From: Sphingomonas sanxanigenens
Lineage (GTDB): Bacteria; Pseudomonadota; Alphaproteobacteria; Sphingomonadales; Sphingomonadaceae
Length of the DNA stretch: 50,744 nucleotides
NCBI GenBank assembly: GCA_003240855.1
Contig: QFNN01000008.1
Span: forward strand, 1-50,744
Direction of reading: 5' to 3'
In this document: piece by piece, positions 25,880 to 34,562 of the stretch
Layout of the letters: each line of letters begins with the position of its first letter
How positions within the stretch are numbered: the stretch's first letter is position 1
Made by a program: the position numbers and the translations under genes
The notes under the pieces: generated by a model
Databases searched by the model: none
What the model was told of the DNA's origin: nothing
What the model saw: the letters and a program-made list of their open reading frames with translations, nothing else

Positions 25880-27711
25880 CAGAACATCTCCACTTTGGCG
25901 GTCTTGTCGTCGAGCTCGCCGTCCAGCGGCTCGTTGTAGAGCACGTGCATGATCGCCCAGGCGACGTCTGCATGGCCGGTCCCGTCGCTGCGGCTGGCGA
26001 CATAGGTTAGCTGCCGGCCCGATTTGGTGATTTGCGGGCGGATCGAAATGAAGCTGGCGGTGATGTCGGCGGCGCCCGCGTCATATTCCAGGCGGCCGGC
26101 GGCGATCACGCTTTTCGCCTTCAGCACCATGATATTCTTGAGCGGCGCCGAATAGTTGATCAGCCGGGCGAGCGGGAAGCGCTTGACGACGAGCTGGCCC
26201 ACGGCGGAGCCGGCGCCCGTCGTGTCGATGCCGATGTCGACGACATTGTATCGCGCCATCTGGCGGAAGATCTGCTCCGCCTGTTCCTCGAAACGGCCCT
26301 TCAGCCGATATTTCTCGAGCACGCGAAACTTGCCGCCCTTGCGCCTGGGCAGCGCGATCACGACCAGCGCGGCGTCGTCGCCGTCCGCGCTCTCATGCGG
26401 ATCATAGCCGATCGCCACTTCGCCGTCGCCGAAGGGGCGCAGCGCATAGCCGTCGAAATCCTTCCACGCCTCGAATCCGTCGACCAGGCAGCGGCGCATC
26501 ATCGCGAAGGGGAAGGCCGACTGTGTGTCGTCGACGAATTCGCACATGTAGAGGTTGCTGAAGACGTCGGGCGACTTGCGCCGGCGCAGCTCGTCGATGT
26601 CGAACAGGTCGCATCCGCCGGCGGCCGCGTCCTCGATCGTCACGATATGGCGCCATATGCCGTCGCCGCCGACCGCGCCGTCCTTCAGCGCGGCGTGATA
26701 TGTGTCGATCTTGGTCCAGTCGCGCTTCGGCCGGCCCTCGTTATGCTTCTCGCCCGACCATTTCTTGTGCGCCTGGTGCGCGATCGTCGACGGCGTCGAG
26801 AAATAGGTTTCGCGATAGATTTTCTGCGAAGCCATGCCCGATGCGACATCGTCCGTCGTGTCGAAGTCCTGCGCCCAGAAACATTCGTCATAATAGAAAT
26901 TGCCGTGCTCGCCCTGGGCTGTCCGGTAATTGGCCCCCAGAAAGAACAGGGTCGGCCGCTCCAGCGGCTTGCCCGTCTCCGGATCGTCGCCGCGGTCGAT
27001 CAGCAGATGTTCGCCCTTCAGCGTTACGCCGGTCACGCGAAAGACGAATTCAATGATGTAGCGGCGGAAAATCTCGGCCTGGCGGCGCGAGGCCGAAAGG
27101 AAGATCTGGTTGCGCCCCGTGTCGAGCGCGTCGATCAGCGCCTCGCGCGCGAAATACCATGTCGCGCCGATCTGGCGGCTCTTCAGGATGAAGCGGGTCC
27201 GCTGGTTGACGTTGCGCCACCACGTCAACTGGTAGGCGAAACATTCCTCGAGGAACGCGGCGCGCAGCTCCTCCACCATGTCGGCGGTGATCAGGTTCTG
27301 GCGCTTCGGCTTTTTCGGCCCGGCGTTGCGATTGGCGACCTTGGGGTTGAGATCGGCCTCATTGCCGCTCTCGCGGTAGCGCCGGCACCGCTCGAACCGC
27401 TCGATCTGGCGGCCGATCAGGTCGATTTCCTTGAAGTCGGCGCCGGTCTTCATGTCCTTCGCCATCAGCATCTGGAACCGGACGACCGCCGATTCCTCGG
27501 CCGCGCGGATCGATGGCGCCTCGTCCCACTTCTCGCGCTGCTTCCAGCTTTCGACCGTGGCGCGCTTCAGCTCCTTCCACCCGGGCAGGCCTTCGCCCAG
27601 GCGGTTCAGCTCCTCCACGATGTGCGTCACGCCCCACCCGCGCCAATACAGGCTGCGCGCCTCGCGGCGCACATCGGCGAATTCGGGGCGGTCGACCAGG
27701 GCGAGGCGCAT
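25879..27711 (-). CDS. Terminase large (ATPase) subunit (P2 gpP)
   Basis: A 610-residue DNA-packaging ATPase of the gpP family. The N-terminal part contains a helix-turn-helix-like region. The Walker A variant KSRQIGATWYF lies at 177-187 and the Walker B-like YYDE at 273-276. The C-terminal nuclease-like domain contains IGYDPHESADGDDAALVV and GIDTTGAGSAVGQ. Start ATG 27711 lies 44 bases beyond the dyad element at 27756, reading outward from it. Confidence 0.93.
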   Translation of the reverse strand: MRLALVDRPEFADVRREARSLYWRGWGVTHIVEELNRLGEGLPGWKELKRATVESWKQREKWDEAPSIRAAEESAVVRFQMLMAKDMKTGADFKEIDLIGRQIERFERCRRYRESGNEADLNPKVANRNAGPKKPKRQNLITADMVEELRAAFLEECFAYQLTWWRNVNQRTRFILKSRQIGATWYFAREALIDALDTGRNQIFLSASRRQAEIFRRYIIEFVFRVTGVTLKGEHLLIDRGDDPETGKPLERPTLFFLGANYRTAQGEHGNFYYDECFWAQDFDTTDDVASGMASQKIYRETYFSTPSTIAHQAHKKWSGEKHNEGRPKRDWTKIDTYHAALKDGAVGGDGIWRHIVTIEDAAAGGCDLFDIDELRRRKSPDVFSNLYMCEFVDDTQSAFPFAMMRRCLVDGFEAWKDFDGYALRPFGDGEVAIGYDPHESADGDDAALVVIALPRRKGGKFRVLEKYRLKGRFEEQAEQIFRQMARYNVVDIGIDTTGAGSAVGQLVVKRFPLARLINYSAPLKNIMVLKAKSVIAAGRLEYDAGAADITASFISIRPQITKSGRQLTYVASRSDGTGHADVAWAIMHVLYNEPLDGELDDKTAKVEMF

Positions 27712-27755
27712 GGGGCGCGACGCTAACCGTCATCGGCCCTCTCGCGGCCCGCTGC

Positions 27756-27782
27756 CTGTTGTATCGCAGGGACTTACAACAG
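27756..27782. promoter_or_regulatory. Late-promoter dyad element 1 (between P and O)
   Basis: A 27-bp dyad with arms CTGTTGTA and TACAACAG lies in the divergent gap between terminase gene P and scaffold gene O. On the minus strand it differs from the copy at 44644 by one base. P2 late promoters carry a dyad centred near -55 (TGT...ACA half-sites) bound by Ogr/Delta; the position here suits promoters running both ways. Confidence 0.75.
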
Positions 27783-27878
27783 CCCTGAATTGATCCTGGA
27801 GCCCGCTTCGGTCCCTCATCCGCGCGTCCAGCGGCCTCGGCGCCGCGCATGAACCGGAACCGGAGCAGCAAGGCAGCC

Positions 27879-28754
27879 ATGGCCAAGATCTCGAAATTCT
27901 TCCGCGTCGCCGTCGAAGGCGCGACCTGCGACGGCCGCACGATCGAGCGCCAGCACCTCATCGAAATGGCCGCCAGCTACAATCCGGCCACCTATGGTGC
28001 GCGGGTCAACATGGAGCATATCCGTGGCTTCACCGCCGACGGCCCGTTCAAGGCCTATGGCGACGTCACAGCGCTGAAGACCGACGAGGTCGAGCTCGAG
28101 CTTGGCGGCAAGAAGGTGAAGAAGCTCGCGCTGTTTGCTCAGGTCGAGCCGACCGACGATCTCATCAAGATCAATGCCGATCGGCAGAAGCTCTACACGT
28201 CGATCGAGATCAACCCCAATTTCGCGCAGACCGGCAAGGCCTATTTCCAGGGGCTGGCGGTCACCGATTCGCCCGCGTCGCTCGGCACCGAAATGCTGCA
28301 GTTCGCCGCCCAGCAGGGCGACAGGAATCCCTTCGCGTCGCGCAAGATCGACAAGGGCAACTTCATCTCCGAAGCGCAGGAAACCGCGATCGAGTTTGAG
28401 GACAAGCCCGAAGCGCCCGCCGGCGAGCATGCCGGCCTGTTCGCCGCCGCCACCGCCTTCTTCAAACAGTTCACGCCGAAAAAGGAGGGCGAGGCCGAAC
28501 CGCCCGCGCAGCCCAATCCGCCGACGCAGCCGCCCGCCAACGACAATGCGGCCTTCGCCCAGTTCGCCGACGCGATGGGCAAGATGAGCGCCGGCATGGA
28601 GGCCTTCACCAGGAAGGTCGAAACCGATCTCGGCACCCTCCGCCAGGACTTTACCAACCTCAGGACGTCGGTCGAAAGCACCGACGGCAGCAACAGCCAA
28701 CGCCCCAAGGGCGATGGCAAATCGGCCGCCAGCTACGCGCTGACCGACTGCTGA
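27879..28754 (+). CDS. Capsid scaffolding protein and maturation protease (P2 gpO)
   Basis: About 291 residues of the GPO family, which serves as internal scaffold and as the serine protease that trims the capsid proteins. The catalytic residues known for P2 are present: Asp18 (VEGATCDGR), His47 (NMEHIRG) and Ser108 (YTSIEI). The C-terminal third is the helical scaffold, ending in LTDC as P2 gpO ends in NC. I chose ATG 27879, close to the conserved FFRVAVEGA and preceded by a purine-rich AAGG; ATG 27849 would add 10 residues without a binding site. Confidence 0.93.
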   Translation: MAKISKFFRVAVEGATCDGRTIERQHLIEMAASYNPATYGARVNMEHIRGFTADGPFKAYGDVTALKTDEVELELGGKKVKKLALFAQVEPTDDLIKINADRQKLYTSIEINPNFAQTGKAYFQGLAVTDSPASLGTEMLQFAAQQGDRNPFASRKIDKGNFISEAQETAIEFEDKPEAPAGEHAGLFAAATAFFKQFTPKKEGEAEPPAQPNPPTQPPANDNAAFAQFADAMGKMSAGMEAFTRKVETDLGTLRQDFTNLRTSVESTDGSNSQRPKGDGKSAASYALTDC

Positions 28755-28799
28755 TCTTCCGCCGCCACCCGCCCCGATCTCAGTCTCAAGGACAGCCAG

Positions 28800-29810
28800 A
28801 TGCGCAATTCCACCCGACGCCTTTTCAACGCCTATGTGTCGCAGATCGCGGCGCTCAACGGCGTGGAGGACGCGAACCAGAGCTTTTCGGTCGATCCGAG
28901 CGTTCAGCAGAAGCTCGAGGATCGCATCCAGGAATCGAGCGATTTCCTGCAGCGCATCAACAGCACCGGCGTGCCCGAGCTGAAGGGCGAGAAGCTGGGC
29001 CTCGGCATCGGCAGCCCGATCGCGAGCCGCACCAACACCGCCGCCAACGATCGCGCGCCGATCGACCCGAGCACGCTCGACAATCTGGCCTATGAGCTCT
29101 TCAAGACCGACTTCGATACGTTCATCACCTATCAGAAGCTCGACACCTGGGCGAAGTTCCCTGATTTTCAGGAGCGCATCCGCAACGCCATTCTGCGCCG
29201 CTGCGCGCTCGATCGCATCACCATCGGCTGGAACGGCGTCAATGCCGCCGCCGCCACCGATCGCGTCGCCAATCCGATGCTGCAGGACGTCAACAAGGGC
29301 TGGCTCCAGCATCTGCGCGAGGACAAGCCCGAACATTTCGTGACCGAAGGCGCGGCGCCCGGTGCGATCACCGTTGGCGCCGACGGCGATTACAAGACGC
29401 TCGACGCGCTGGTCTATGATCTGGTCAACGGCCTGATGCCCACCTGGGCTGCGGGCGATACCGAGCTCGTGGCGATCGTCGGGCGCGGCCTGCTCCACGA
29501 CAAATATTTCCCGCTGATCAACCAGGATCAGGATCCGACCGAACAGGTCGCGCGCGACATCATCATGTCGTCGAAGCGGCTGGGTAATCTGCCGGCGGCC
29601 ACCGTGCCATTCTTCCCGGCCAACACGATCGCGGTCACCCGCTACGACAATCTGTCGATCTACTATCAGGACGGCAAGCGCCGCCGCACGATCGTCGATA
29701 ACGCCAAGCGCGATCGCATCGAAAATTACGAATCCTCGAACGAGGCCTATGTCGTCGAGGATTACGACTTCATGGTCGCGGCCGAGAATATCGAATTCGT
29801 CGCGGCCTGA
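28800..29810 (+). CDS. Major capsid protein (P2 gpN)
   Basis: A 336-residue P2-family major capsid protein, close in length to gpN. It has the family-like N-terminus TRRLFNAYVSQIAALNGV and the segments LGLGIGSPIASRTNT, WAKFPDFQERIRNAILRRCALD and NKGWLQHLRE. An AAGGA site precedes the ATG. It is cleaved by the gpO protease in P2, and the same is expected here. Confidence 0.94.
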   Translation: MRNSTRRLFNAYVSQIAALNGVEDANQSFSVDPSVQQKLEDRIQESSDFLQRINSTGVPELKGEKLGLGIGSPIASRTNTAANDRAPIDPSTLDNLAYELFKTDFDTFITYQKLDTWAKFPDFQERIRNAILRRCALDRITIGWNGVNAAAATDRVANPMLQDVNKGWLQHLREDKPEHFVTEGAAPGAITVGADGDYKTLDALVYDLVNGLMPTWAAGDTELVAIVGRGLLHDKYFPLINQDQDPTEQVARDIIMSSKRLGNLPAATVPFFPANTIAVTRYDNLSIYYQDGKRRRTIVDNAKRDRIENYESSNEAYVVEDYDFMVAAENIEFVAA

Positions 29811-29815
29811 CGCCG

Positions 29816-30598
29816 ATGCGCCTCAGTCCCGCCCAGCGCCACCGCATGCGCACCGTCGCCGCCCTGTCCGTGGCTGCGGCGGGTGCAGCCGGCGGCATCG
29901 CGGCGCCCCAGCTCGCGAGCACGGATTACGAGCTGCGGCGGGCGCGCCTGGGCGTCGACCTCCGCCGCCTCGGCGAGATCCAGTCGCTCGAGGCCAAGAT
30001 CGCATTGAAGCGCGACTTGCTGCCCGAATATGCCGAATGGGTCGGCGGCGTCCTCGCGGCGGCTGAGCAATCGGGCAAGGGCGTCCAGGACGATGTTCTC
30101 GTCCATGTGATGATCTGGCGCATCGACGTCGGCGACTATTACGGCGCCTTGCCGCTCGTCGCCTACGCGCTGCGCTGGAACCTCGAGCTTCCCCAGCGCT
30201 TCACCCGCACGCTCGCTGCCATGGTGGTCGAAGAGATTGCCGACGAGGCGCTGAAGCGGCTCGGCGGCGGCCACGACTTCGATCTCGATATCCTCCTGCA
30301 GGTCGAGGCCCTGACCGAAGACGAGGACATGCACGATCAGATCCGCGCCAAGCTCAACAAGGCCGTCGGCCTTCAACTGGCGCGCCGCGCCGAAGCGATC
30401 GCGCCCGGCGATGACGGCCCCGCCGGCGCCAGGCGCGCGGGTATCGAGGCAGGCGTCACGCGGCTGAAGCGTGCGCTTCAGCTCGACCAAGGCAGCGGCG
30501 TCAAGAAGCAGATCGAACGCCTCGAGCGCGAGGCGGCGAAGCTCATCCCGCCGCCCGAGCCCCACTCTGACGCCAACCAAGGAGGTTCCGATGCTTAG
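29816..30598 (+). CDS. Terminase endonuclease (small) subunit (P2 gpM)
   Basis: A 260-residue gpM-type protein. It starts LSPAQRHRMR, has an alpha-helical middle with LPEYAEWVGGVLAA and VLVHVMIWRIDVGDYYGAL, and ends in a charged helix. gpM cuts cos DNA with gpP, so packaging is expected to be cos-based. It begins 5 bases after the capsid gene. Confidence 0.9.
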   Translation: MRLSPAQRHRMRTVAALSVAAAGAAGGIAAPQLASTDYELRRARLGVDLRRLGEIQSLEAKIALKRDLLPEYAEWVGGVLAAAEQSGKGVQDDVLVHVMIWRIDVGDYYGALPLVAYALRWNLELPQRFTRTLAAMVVEEIADEALKRLGGGHDFDLDILLQVEALTEDEDMHDQIRAKLNKAVGLQLARRAEAIAPGDDGPAGARRAGIEAGVTRLKRALQLDQGSGVKKQIERLEREAAKLIPPPEPHSDANQGGSDA

Positions 30599-30740
30599 CA
30601 CTGTCCTGTCCTGGATCATCGTCGCGGCCGTCACGCTCTTCTGGTGCATGCCGATCAGCGCCTTCGCGTTGTTCCGCCATGCCCGCGCCCATGATCATCT
30701 CATCCCCGGTCACCCGCGCAGCTACCGCGCGCGCGGCTGA
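30591..30740 (+). CDS. 49-residue single-pass membrane protein
   Basis: A short frame with a near-perfect AAGGAGG ribosome binding site before ATG 30591, overlapping the end of the gpM gene by 8 nt. The N-terminal half is one hydrophobic helix (MLSTVLSWIIVAAVTLFWCM), followed by a His/Arg-rich tail. No family recognised. The strong binding site inside a packed operon is the main evidence that it is real; there is no P2 counterpart at this place. Confidence 0.6.
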   Translation: MLSTVLSWIIVAAVTLFWCMPISAFALFRHARAHDHLIPGHPRSYRARG

Positions 30741-30860
30741 TCGATCGAGCTCGCCCCGCGGCGCTCGGGGGGCGGAATGGGTGAGGGCAGGGGGCGTTCG
30801 CCCGACTGTCCGTCAACCCTTTCCCCACCCCCCGTAAACCGCATCCGGCGGAACGATACC

Positions 30861-31334
30861 ATGGCAGGCTTTCAGGCAACGCCCCCTCCCGCCCAGATCG
30901 GCGCCGGCGATATCGTCGCCGGCGACGGCTTCTGGCCGGGCGTCAGTATTGCAGCCATTCGCGAGACGATCCGCCTGCCCACCGTCGCGACCGACGATCG
31001 CCTGCGAAACGCGATCGTCGCCGCCATGATCTCGGCCACGCGCGAGATGCGCCAGTGGAAAGCGGCGCGCATCGGCCAGGGCTATGCGAGCCTGGCCGAC
31101 ATTCCCGCCGATGCGATCGACGGCAAGTCTGTGCTGCTGCTGCTCTGGCAGCGCGCCATCGCCAGCTTCGCCGGCGCCGACCTGGTCGAGACGCACCACG
31201 ACATCAGCGCCACCGGCGCGGGCAAGGATCGCATCGAGGAGGATGCGCTGACCAGCGGCGATCATCGCCGCAACGCCCTCCACGCGATCCGCGACATGCT
31301 CGACGTCACGCGCACCGCCGTGGAGCTCATCTGA
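30861..31334 (+). CDS. Head completion/stabilisation protein (P2 gpL)
   Basis: A 157-residue gpL-family protein placed as in P2, between the terminase and tail X genes. The FWPGVSIAAIRETIRLPTVATDDRLRNAI start is typical, and the C-terminus ends in a helix. I chose ATG 30861 as the first residue before the conserved part. The 120-bp gap upstream (30741-30860) holds only G- and C-rich tracts. It overlaps gene X by one base. Confidence 0.85.
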   Translation: MAGFQATPPPAQIGAGDIVAGDGFWPGVSIAAIRETIRLPTVATDDRLRNAIVAAMISATREMRQWKAARIGQGYASLADIPADAIDGKSVLLLLWQRAIASFAGADLVETHHDISATGAGKDRIEEDALTSGDHRRNALHAIRDMLDVTRTAVELI

Positions 31335-31549
31335 TGGCGTCGATGATCGTCACCGCCCAGGCGAAGGAGCCGCTCGACGCGCTGGTCTGGCGCACGCTCG
31401 GCGTCGGCTCGCCGGCGGTCGAACAGGTGCTCGATGCAAATCCAGGCCTCGCCGAACTGGGGCCGCTCCTGCCGGAAGGCCGCGCGGTGCTCATTCCCGA
31501 TCCGGCGCCGGCGTCGGCCGAGCTCGATCTAGTCAAACTGTGGGATTGA
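31334..31549 (+). CDS. Tail protein X (P2 gpX)
   Basis: A 71-residue LysM-like tail protein X: ALVWRTLG in place of the family's LCWRYYG, then VEQVLDANPGLAELGPLLPEGRAVLIPD. In P2 gpX is thought to sit in the tail or baseplate and bind glycan. It overlaps gpL by one base. Confidence 0.88.
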   Translation: MASMIVTAQAKEPLDALVWRTLGVGSPAVEQVLDANPGLAELGPLLPEGRAVLIPDPAPASAELDLVKLWD

Positions 31550-31551
31550 AG

Positions 31552-31899
31552 ATGAGCGACGGCTTCCTTTCCGACGCGCTGGATGCGGCCAGGAACATGA
31601 TGGCGGCGCTCGGCCCCGCCGCGATCGGCTCGGCCGTCGCGCAGGCCTATCAGCGCGGCCTGTCGCTGCGCGATCGCCTCGTTCAGTGGCTCGTCGGCAT
31701 CAGCGTGTCCTATTATGTCACGGCGGCGGCGGCCGACTGGTTCAGCTTCGGCGCCTTCGTGGCGCAGGGCGTCGGCTTCGTCATCGCGATGATCGCCTTT
31801 CAGGCGACGCCCAAGTTCATCGCCGGCGCCGGCGATGCGCTCGGCCACTTTCCCCGCGCCCTCACCGACTGGATTCTGCGGCGAAAGGGCGGCGAATGA
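31552..31899 (+). CDS. Putative holin
   Basis: A 115-residue protein with two hydrophobic segments (around residues 44-65 and 70-90) and a basic tail, placed directly before the lysozyme gene. Size, topology and place fit a holin, which forms the membrane hole that lets endolysin out, but the sequence was not matched to a specific holin family. Start ATG 31552 lies 2 bases after gene X; it overlaps the lysozyme gene by 4 nt. Confidence 0.65.
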   Translation: MSDGFLSDALDAARNMMAALGPAAIGSAVAQAYQRGLSLRDRLVQWLVGISVSYYVTAAAADWFSFGAFVAQGVGFVIAMIAFQATPKFIAGAGDALGHFPRALTDWILRRKGGE

Positions 31900-32390
31900 A
31901 CGTCGTCATTCCCTACAGCCGCCCGCTGCTCGAGCGCGAGCTCGTCCGCGATGAGGGCGAACGGCTGCGCGCCTATCGCGACACGGTCGGCAAGTGGACG
32001 ATCGGCGTCGGCCGCAACCTCGACGATGTCGGCATCTCGGCCGCCGAGACGAAGGCGCTGGGCGTCACCGTCGCCAGCGCGCGGCGCGACGGCATCACGC
32101 GCGTGCAGTCGCGCGCGCTGCTCGGCAACGATATCGACGGGTGCGAACGCGATCTTGATCGGCGTCTGGCCTGGTGGCGCACGGTCGATGACGTCCGCCA
32201 GCGCGTCCTGCTCAACATGTGCTTCAATCTGGGCGTCGCGCGCCTGCTCGGCTTCGTCAACACGCTGAAGGCGGTTCGCGACCATGACTGGCGGCGCGCG
32301 CACGACGGCATGCTCGCGTCCCAATGGGCGGGGCAGGTGGGCGGTCGCGCCGATCGCCTCGCCGATATGATGCTGACGGGGCTGGCATGA
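31896..32390 (+). CDS. Endolysin, T4-lysozyme type (GH24)
   Basis: A 164-residue muramidase with the GH24 triad Glu20-Asp29-Thr35 in RDEGERLRAYRDTVGKWTIGVG, at exactly the spacing of T4 lysozyme (E11, D20, T26). The LLNMCFNLGVARLLGF stretch is also typical. There is no signal peptide, so release depends on the holin. It overlaps both neighbours by 4 nt. Confidence 0.93.
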   Translation: MNVVIPYSRPLLERELVRDEGERLRAYRDTVGKWTIGVGRNLDDVGISAAETKALGVTVASARRDGITRVQSRALLGNDIDGCERDLDRRLAWWRTVDDVRQRVLLNMCFNLGVARLLGFVNTLKAVRDHDWRRAHDGMLASQWAGQVGGRADRLADMMLTGLA

Positions 32391-32851
32391 TCGCGCTCGT
32401 CAAGGCCGCGCTGGCTTGGATCGGCGGCGCGCGCAGCCATATCACGCTGCTGCTCCTCGCCCTCGCGGCGGCGGGGCTCTGGATCGCCTTCGCGACCATC
32501 CGCCATGATCGGGACGAGCTGCAGGCCTTCGCCGCGCACGTCTGCGACGCCGCCGGCGCCGGGTTCGGCGACGACGATGGCAGGGCCTGCCTCGCGCGCG
32601 TGCGCGCGCTCGTGAAGCGCGAGCATGATGTCGATCGGGCCAGCGTGCGCGTGCTGTCCGATGCGGTTGAATCGATCGGGCGCAAGTCCAGCGCCGATGC
32701 CGCCGCCGCGCGCGCATCGGCCGATCGCGCCGAGCAGGCCTCGGCCAATATGGAGAAGGCGAATGCGGCAGTCGGTTCGGATGATCGCGTGGGCGCTGAC
32801 TGGTTTCGCGCTCTCAATGACGTTGGCGGGCTGCAGCCGGCCCGGCGCTGA
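32387..32851 (+). CDS. Rz-like inner-membrane spanin
   Basis: A 154-residue protein with an N-terminal membrane helix (about residues 15-35) followed by a long charged, Ala-rich helical periplasmic part, the layout of an i-spanin. It follows the endolysin with an ATGA overlap, and a lipoprotein gene begins out of frame within its 3' end, the hallmark of Rz/Rz1 pairs. Spanins fuse inner and outer membranes in the last step of lysis. Confidence 0.8.
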   Translation: MIALVKAALAWIGGARSHITLLLLALAAAGLWIAFATIRHDRDELQAFAAHVCDAAGAGFGDDDGRACLARVRALVKREHDVDRASVRVLSDAVESIGRKSSADAAAARASADRAEQASANMEKANAAVGSDDRVGADWFRALNDVGGLQPARR

Positions 32852-33080
32852 GGCGCCGGCGCCGCCGGCGGCCATCGCGATCAGGGAGACGCCGCCGGCG
32901 GAGCTGCTGCGCTGCGCATCGCGGCCCGTAGGATTTCCCGTTGATGAACAGGCCACTATCCCGCCCGCCGCGCGGGCTGCGGCCGAGCGCCTGGCGCGCG
33001 CCTTCGCCGCCAGCGCCGGTCAGCTCGATCGGCTGATCAACTGGGTCGCCCCGGGCAGTTGCGCGGGGGCGGGCCGGTGA
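32763..33080 (+). CDS. Rz1-like outer-membrane lipoprotein spanin
   Basis: A 105-residue protein starting inside the Rz gene in another frame. GGAGAAGG precedes ATG 32763. The signal ends in a lipobox LAGC (Cys24), followed by a Pro/Ala-rich stretch (RPGAEAPAPPA) typical of Rz1. It overlaps Rz by 89 bases and runs on into gene R with a 4-nt GTGA overlap. It is longer than lambda Rz1, with a helical C-terminal half. Confidence 0.82.
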   Translation: MRQSVRMIAWALTGFALSMTLAGCSRPGAEAPAPPAAIAIRETPPAELLRCASRPVGFPVDEQATIPPAARAAAERLARAFAASAGQLDRLINWVAPGSCAGAGR

Positions 33081-33550
33081 AGAAGCCCGACAGCCTGCGC
33101 GCCGCGATCGTCGCGCGCTTCCCCGATCTCGAGACCGATCCTGACAAGCTCGCCGTCTATATCGATCGCGGCCGCATCGCGGCGCGCGGCGCGCCGGCGC
33201 GCGGTTTCGAGTGGCGCTACCGCCTCAACATGCTGGTCATGGATTTTCGCGGCGACCCCGACGATGTGATGGCCGTCATCGTGGACTGGATTGCGGTCAA
33301 CCAGGTCGATCTGCTTCAGAACCACCAGAACGGCAACGAGGCGATCGCCTTCGATGCCGACATCATCGATGCCGAGACGATCGACCTGTCGATCCAGCTC
33401 GAGCTCGACGAAGCCGTCCAGTTCGCCGCCGGCGGCGAGGCGACCCATGCCGACTATCCGCAGTTGGTCGATGCGATCGAGGGCGTTCCCGCAGGCACGA
33501 CGCTGGGCGCGCTGCTGCTGGGCGGCGCGCCGATCCTGGGAGGCGGCTGA
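33077..33550 (+). CDS. Tail completion protein (P2 gpR)
   Basis: A 157-residue gpR-family protein: KKPDSLRAAIVARFPDLETDPDKLAVYIDRGRI, FEWRYRLNMLVMDFRGDPD and FDADIIDAETIDLSIQLEL align by eye with P2 gpR. It completes the tail end that joins the head. Start is GTG 33077, overlapping the spanin stop (GTGA). Confidence 0.9.
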   Translation: MKKPDSLRAAIVARFPDLETDPDKLAVYIDRGRIAARGAPARGFEWRYRLNMLVMDFRGDPDDVMAVIVDWIAVNQVDLLQNHQNGNEAIAFDADIIDAETIDLSIQLELDEAVQFAAGGEATHADYPQLVDAIEGVPAGTTLGALLLGGAPILGGG

Positions 33551-34047
33551 TGGCCGTCTTCGGCGACGCTGCGGGTGATGTCGGCGCGCTCGACGCCGCG
33601 CTGGCGGACTTCGCGTCGCGCCTCGAGCCGGCGGCGCGCCGCAAGCTCGCCGCGCGCATCGCGATCGATCTGCGCAAGGCCAATGCCGAGCGCATCGCGG
33701 CGAACGTCGACCCGGACGGCCAGCCCTTCGTCCCGCGCAAAAAGGCCCGTCCCACCCGGCTGCGCGATCGCGCCGGGGCTGTGAAGCGCAAGGCGAAGGC
33801 GCAGAAGATGTTTCGCAGCGCCGGCAAGGCGCGCTTCCTTCGCCGCGAGGTGAGCAGCGGCGAAGCGCGCGTCGGTTTCGTCGGGGCGATGGCGCGCATC
33901 ATGCGCGTCCACCAGTTGGGCCTGCGCGACACGGTGACGCGCAACCCCAACTCGCCGGAGGTCAAATATCCCGCCCGCGTGCCGCTGGGGTTCAGCGCCT
34001 TCGATCGGCTTCACGTGCTCGATCAGGTCGCCGATCATCTGTTATGA
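33550..34047 (+). CDS. Tail completion / virion morphogenesis protein (P2 gpS)
   Basis: A 165-residue basic protein of the gpS (phage virion morphogenesis) family with RKLAARIAIDLRKANAERIAANVDPDGQPFVPRK near the N-terminus and VHQLGLRD in the C-terminal half. It overlaps gene R by one base. It is the last gene of this late block; base composition drops sharply after its stop. Confidence 0.88.
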   Translation: MAVFGDAAGDVGALDAALADFASRLEPAARRKLAARIAIDLRKANAERIAANVDPDGQPFVPRKKARPTRLRDRAGAVKRKAKAQKMFRSAGKARFLRREVSSGEARVGFVGAMARIMRVHQLGLRDTVTRNPNSPEVKYPARVPLGFSAFDRLHVLDQVADHLL

Positions 34048-34136
34048 TTGTAGACTTATAAGTACAATTGAATTATTTTGTTATAAATTGGAGTCGCGTT
34101 GCGTCCATTTAATCCAAAATGGAAGGAGTTGCGACT

Positions 34137-34493
34137 ATGCCTCGCTTGTCCGTTGAATTGGGGTGGATGAATCTACCACCCTGCACAAAGGTAGATTGGG
34201 TAAAGACGAGTATTCCGGGCATATCGCAGCCCGTTATTCGGACAGCAGAGCAGCGTTTAACTGCATTTGCAGATATCGAAACGACAGACATAGCGGACGC
34301 CGTCAAGCAGGTGATCAAGGATTGCGCGCTTGCGTCGGTAGCGGCAGCCGGAGGAATTGGGGCTATAACTGCGAATCCTGCTGCAGCGGTTGAAGGATTT
34401 AAAACTGCATTCCTCGGATGTTTCACGGCGAAACTTCCGGGCGTCGCCATTGGCTCGGTCGATATTCACACGAATACAAGCTGCAGTTGGTAG
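34137..34493 (+). CDS. AT-rich orphan gene between S and J (cargo gene 2)
   Basis: A 118-residue protein of no recognised family, with AAGGAG before ATG 34137. It has four cysteines (PPCTK, KDCAL, LGCFT, TSCSW), a glycine/alanine-rich central stretch (SVAAAGGIGAITANPAAAVEGF) and no signal peptide. The gene and the 90 bases before it (34048-34136) are far richer in A and T than the phage genes on both sides, and the leader is promoter-like though no clean -35/-10 pair was fixed. Position and composition mark it as a moron. Confidence 0.65.
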   Translation: MPRLSVELGWMNLPPCTKVDWVKTSIPGISQPVIRTAEQRLTAFADIETTDIADAVKQVIKDCALASVAAAGGIGAITANPAAAVEGFKTAFLGCFTAKLPGVAIGSVDIHTNTSCSW

Positions 34494-34562
34494 CGGGGCG
34501 GTGGTCTGGGAGCGGGTGGCGACCGGACCGTCGACTCCCGCTTTCGTCACCGCTGCCCAGCC

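Noticed and set aside
26032..27726. 564-codon plus-strand frame antisense to the terminase gene
   Set aside because: Shadow of gene P; no domain and no ribosome binding site.
27816..29498. 560-codon minus-strand frame across O and N
   Set aside because: Shadow of two clear capsid genes.
34048..34100. Candidate -35/-10 promoter before the AT-rich orphan gene
   Set aside because: TTGAAT and TATAAA are present but only 8 bases apart, and the other pairings are weak, so no promoter was called.
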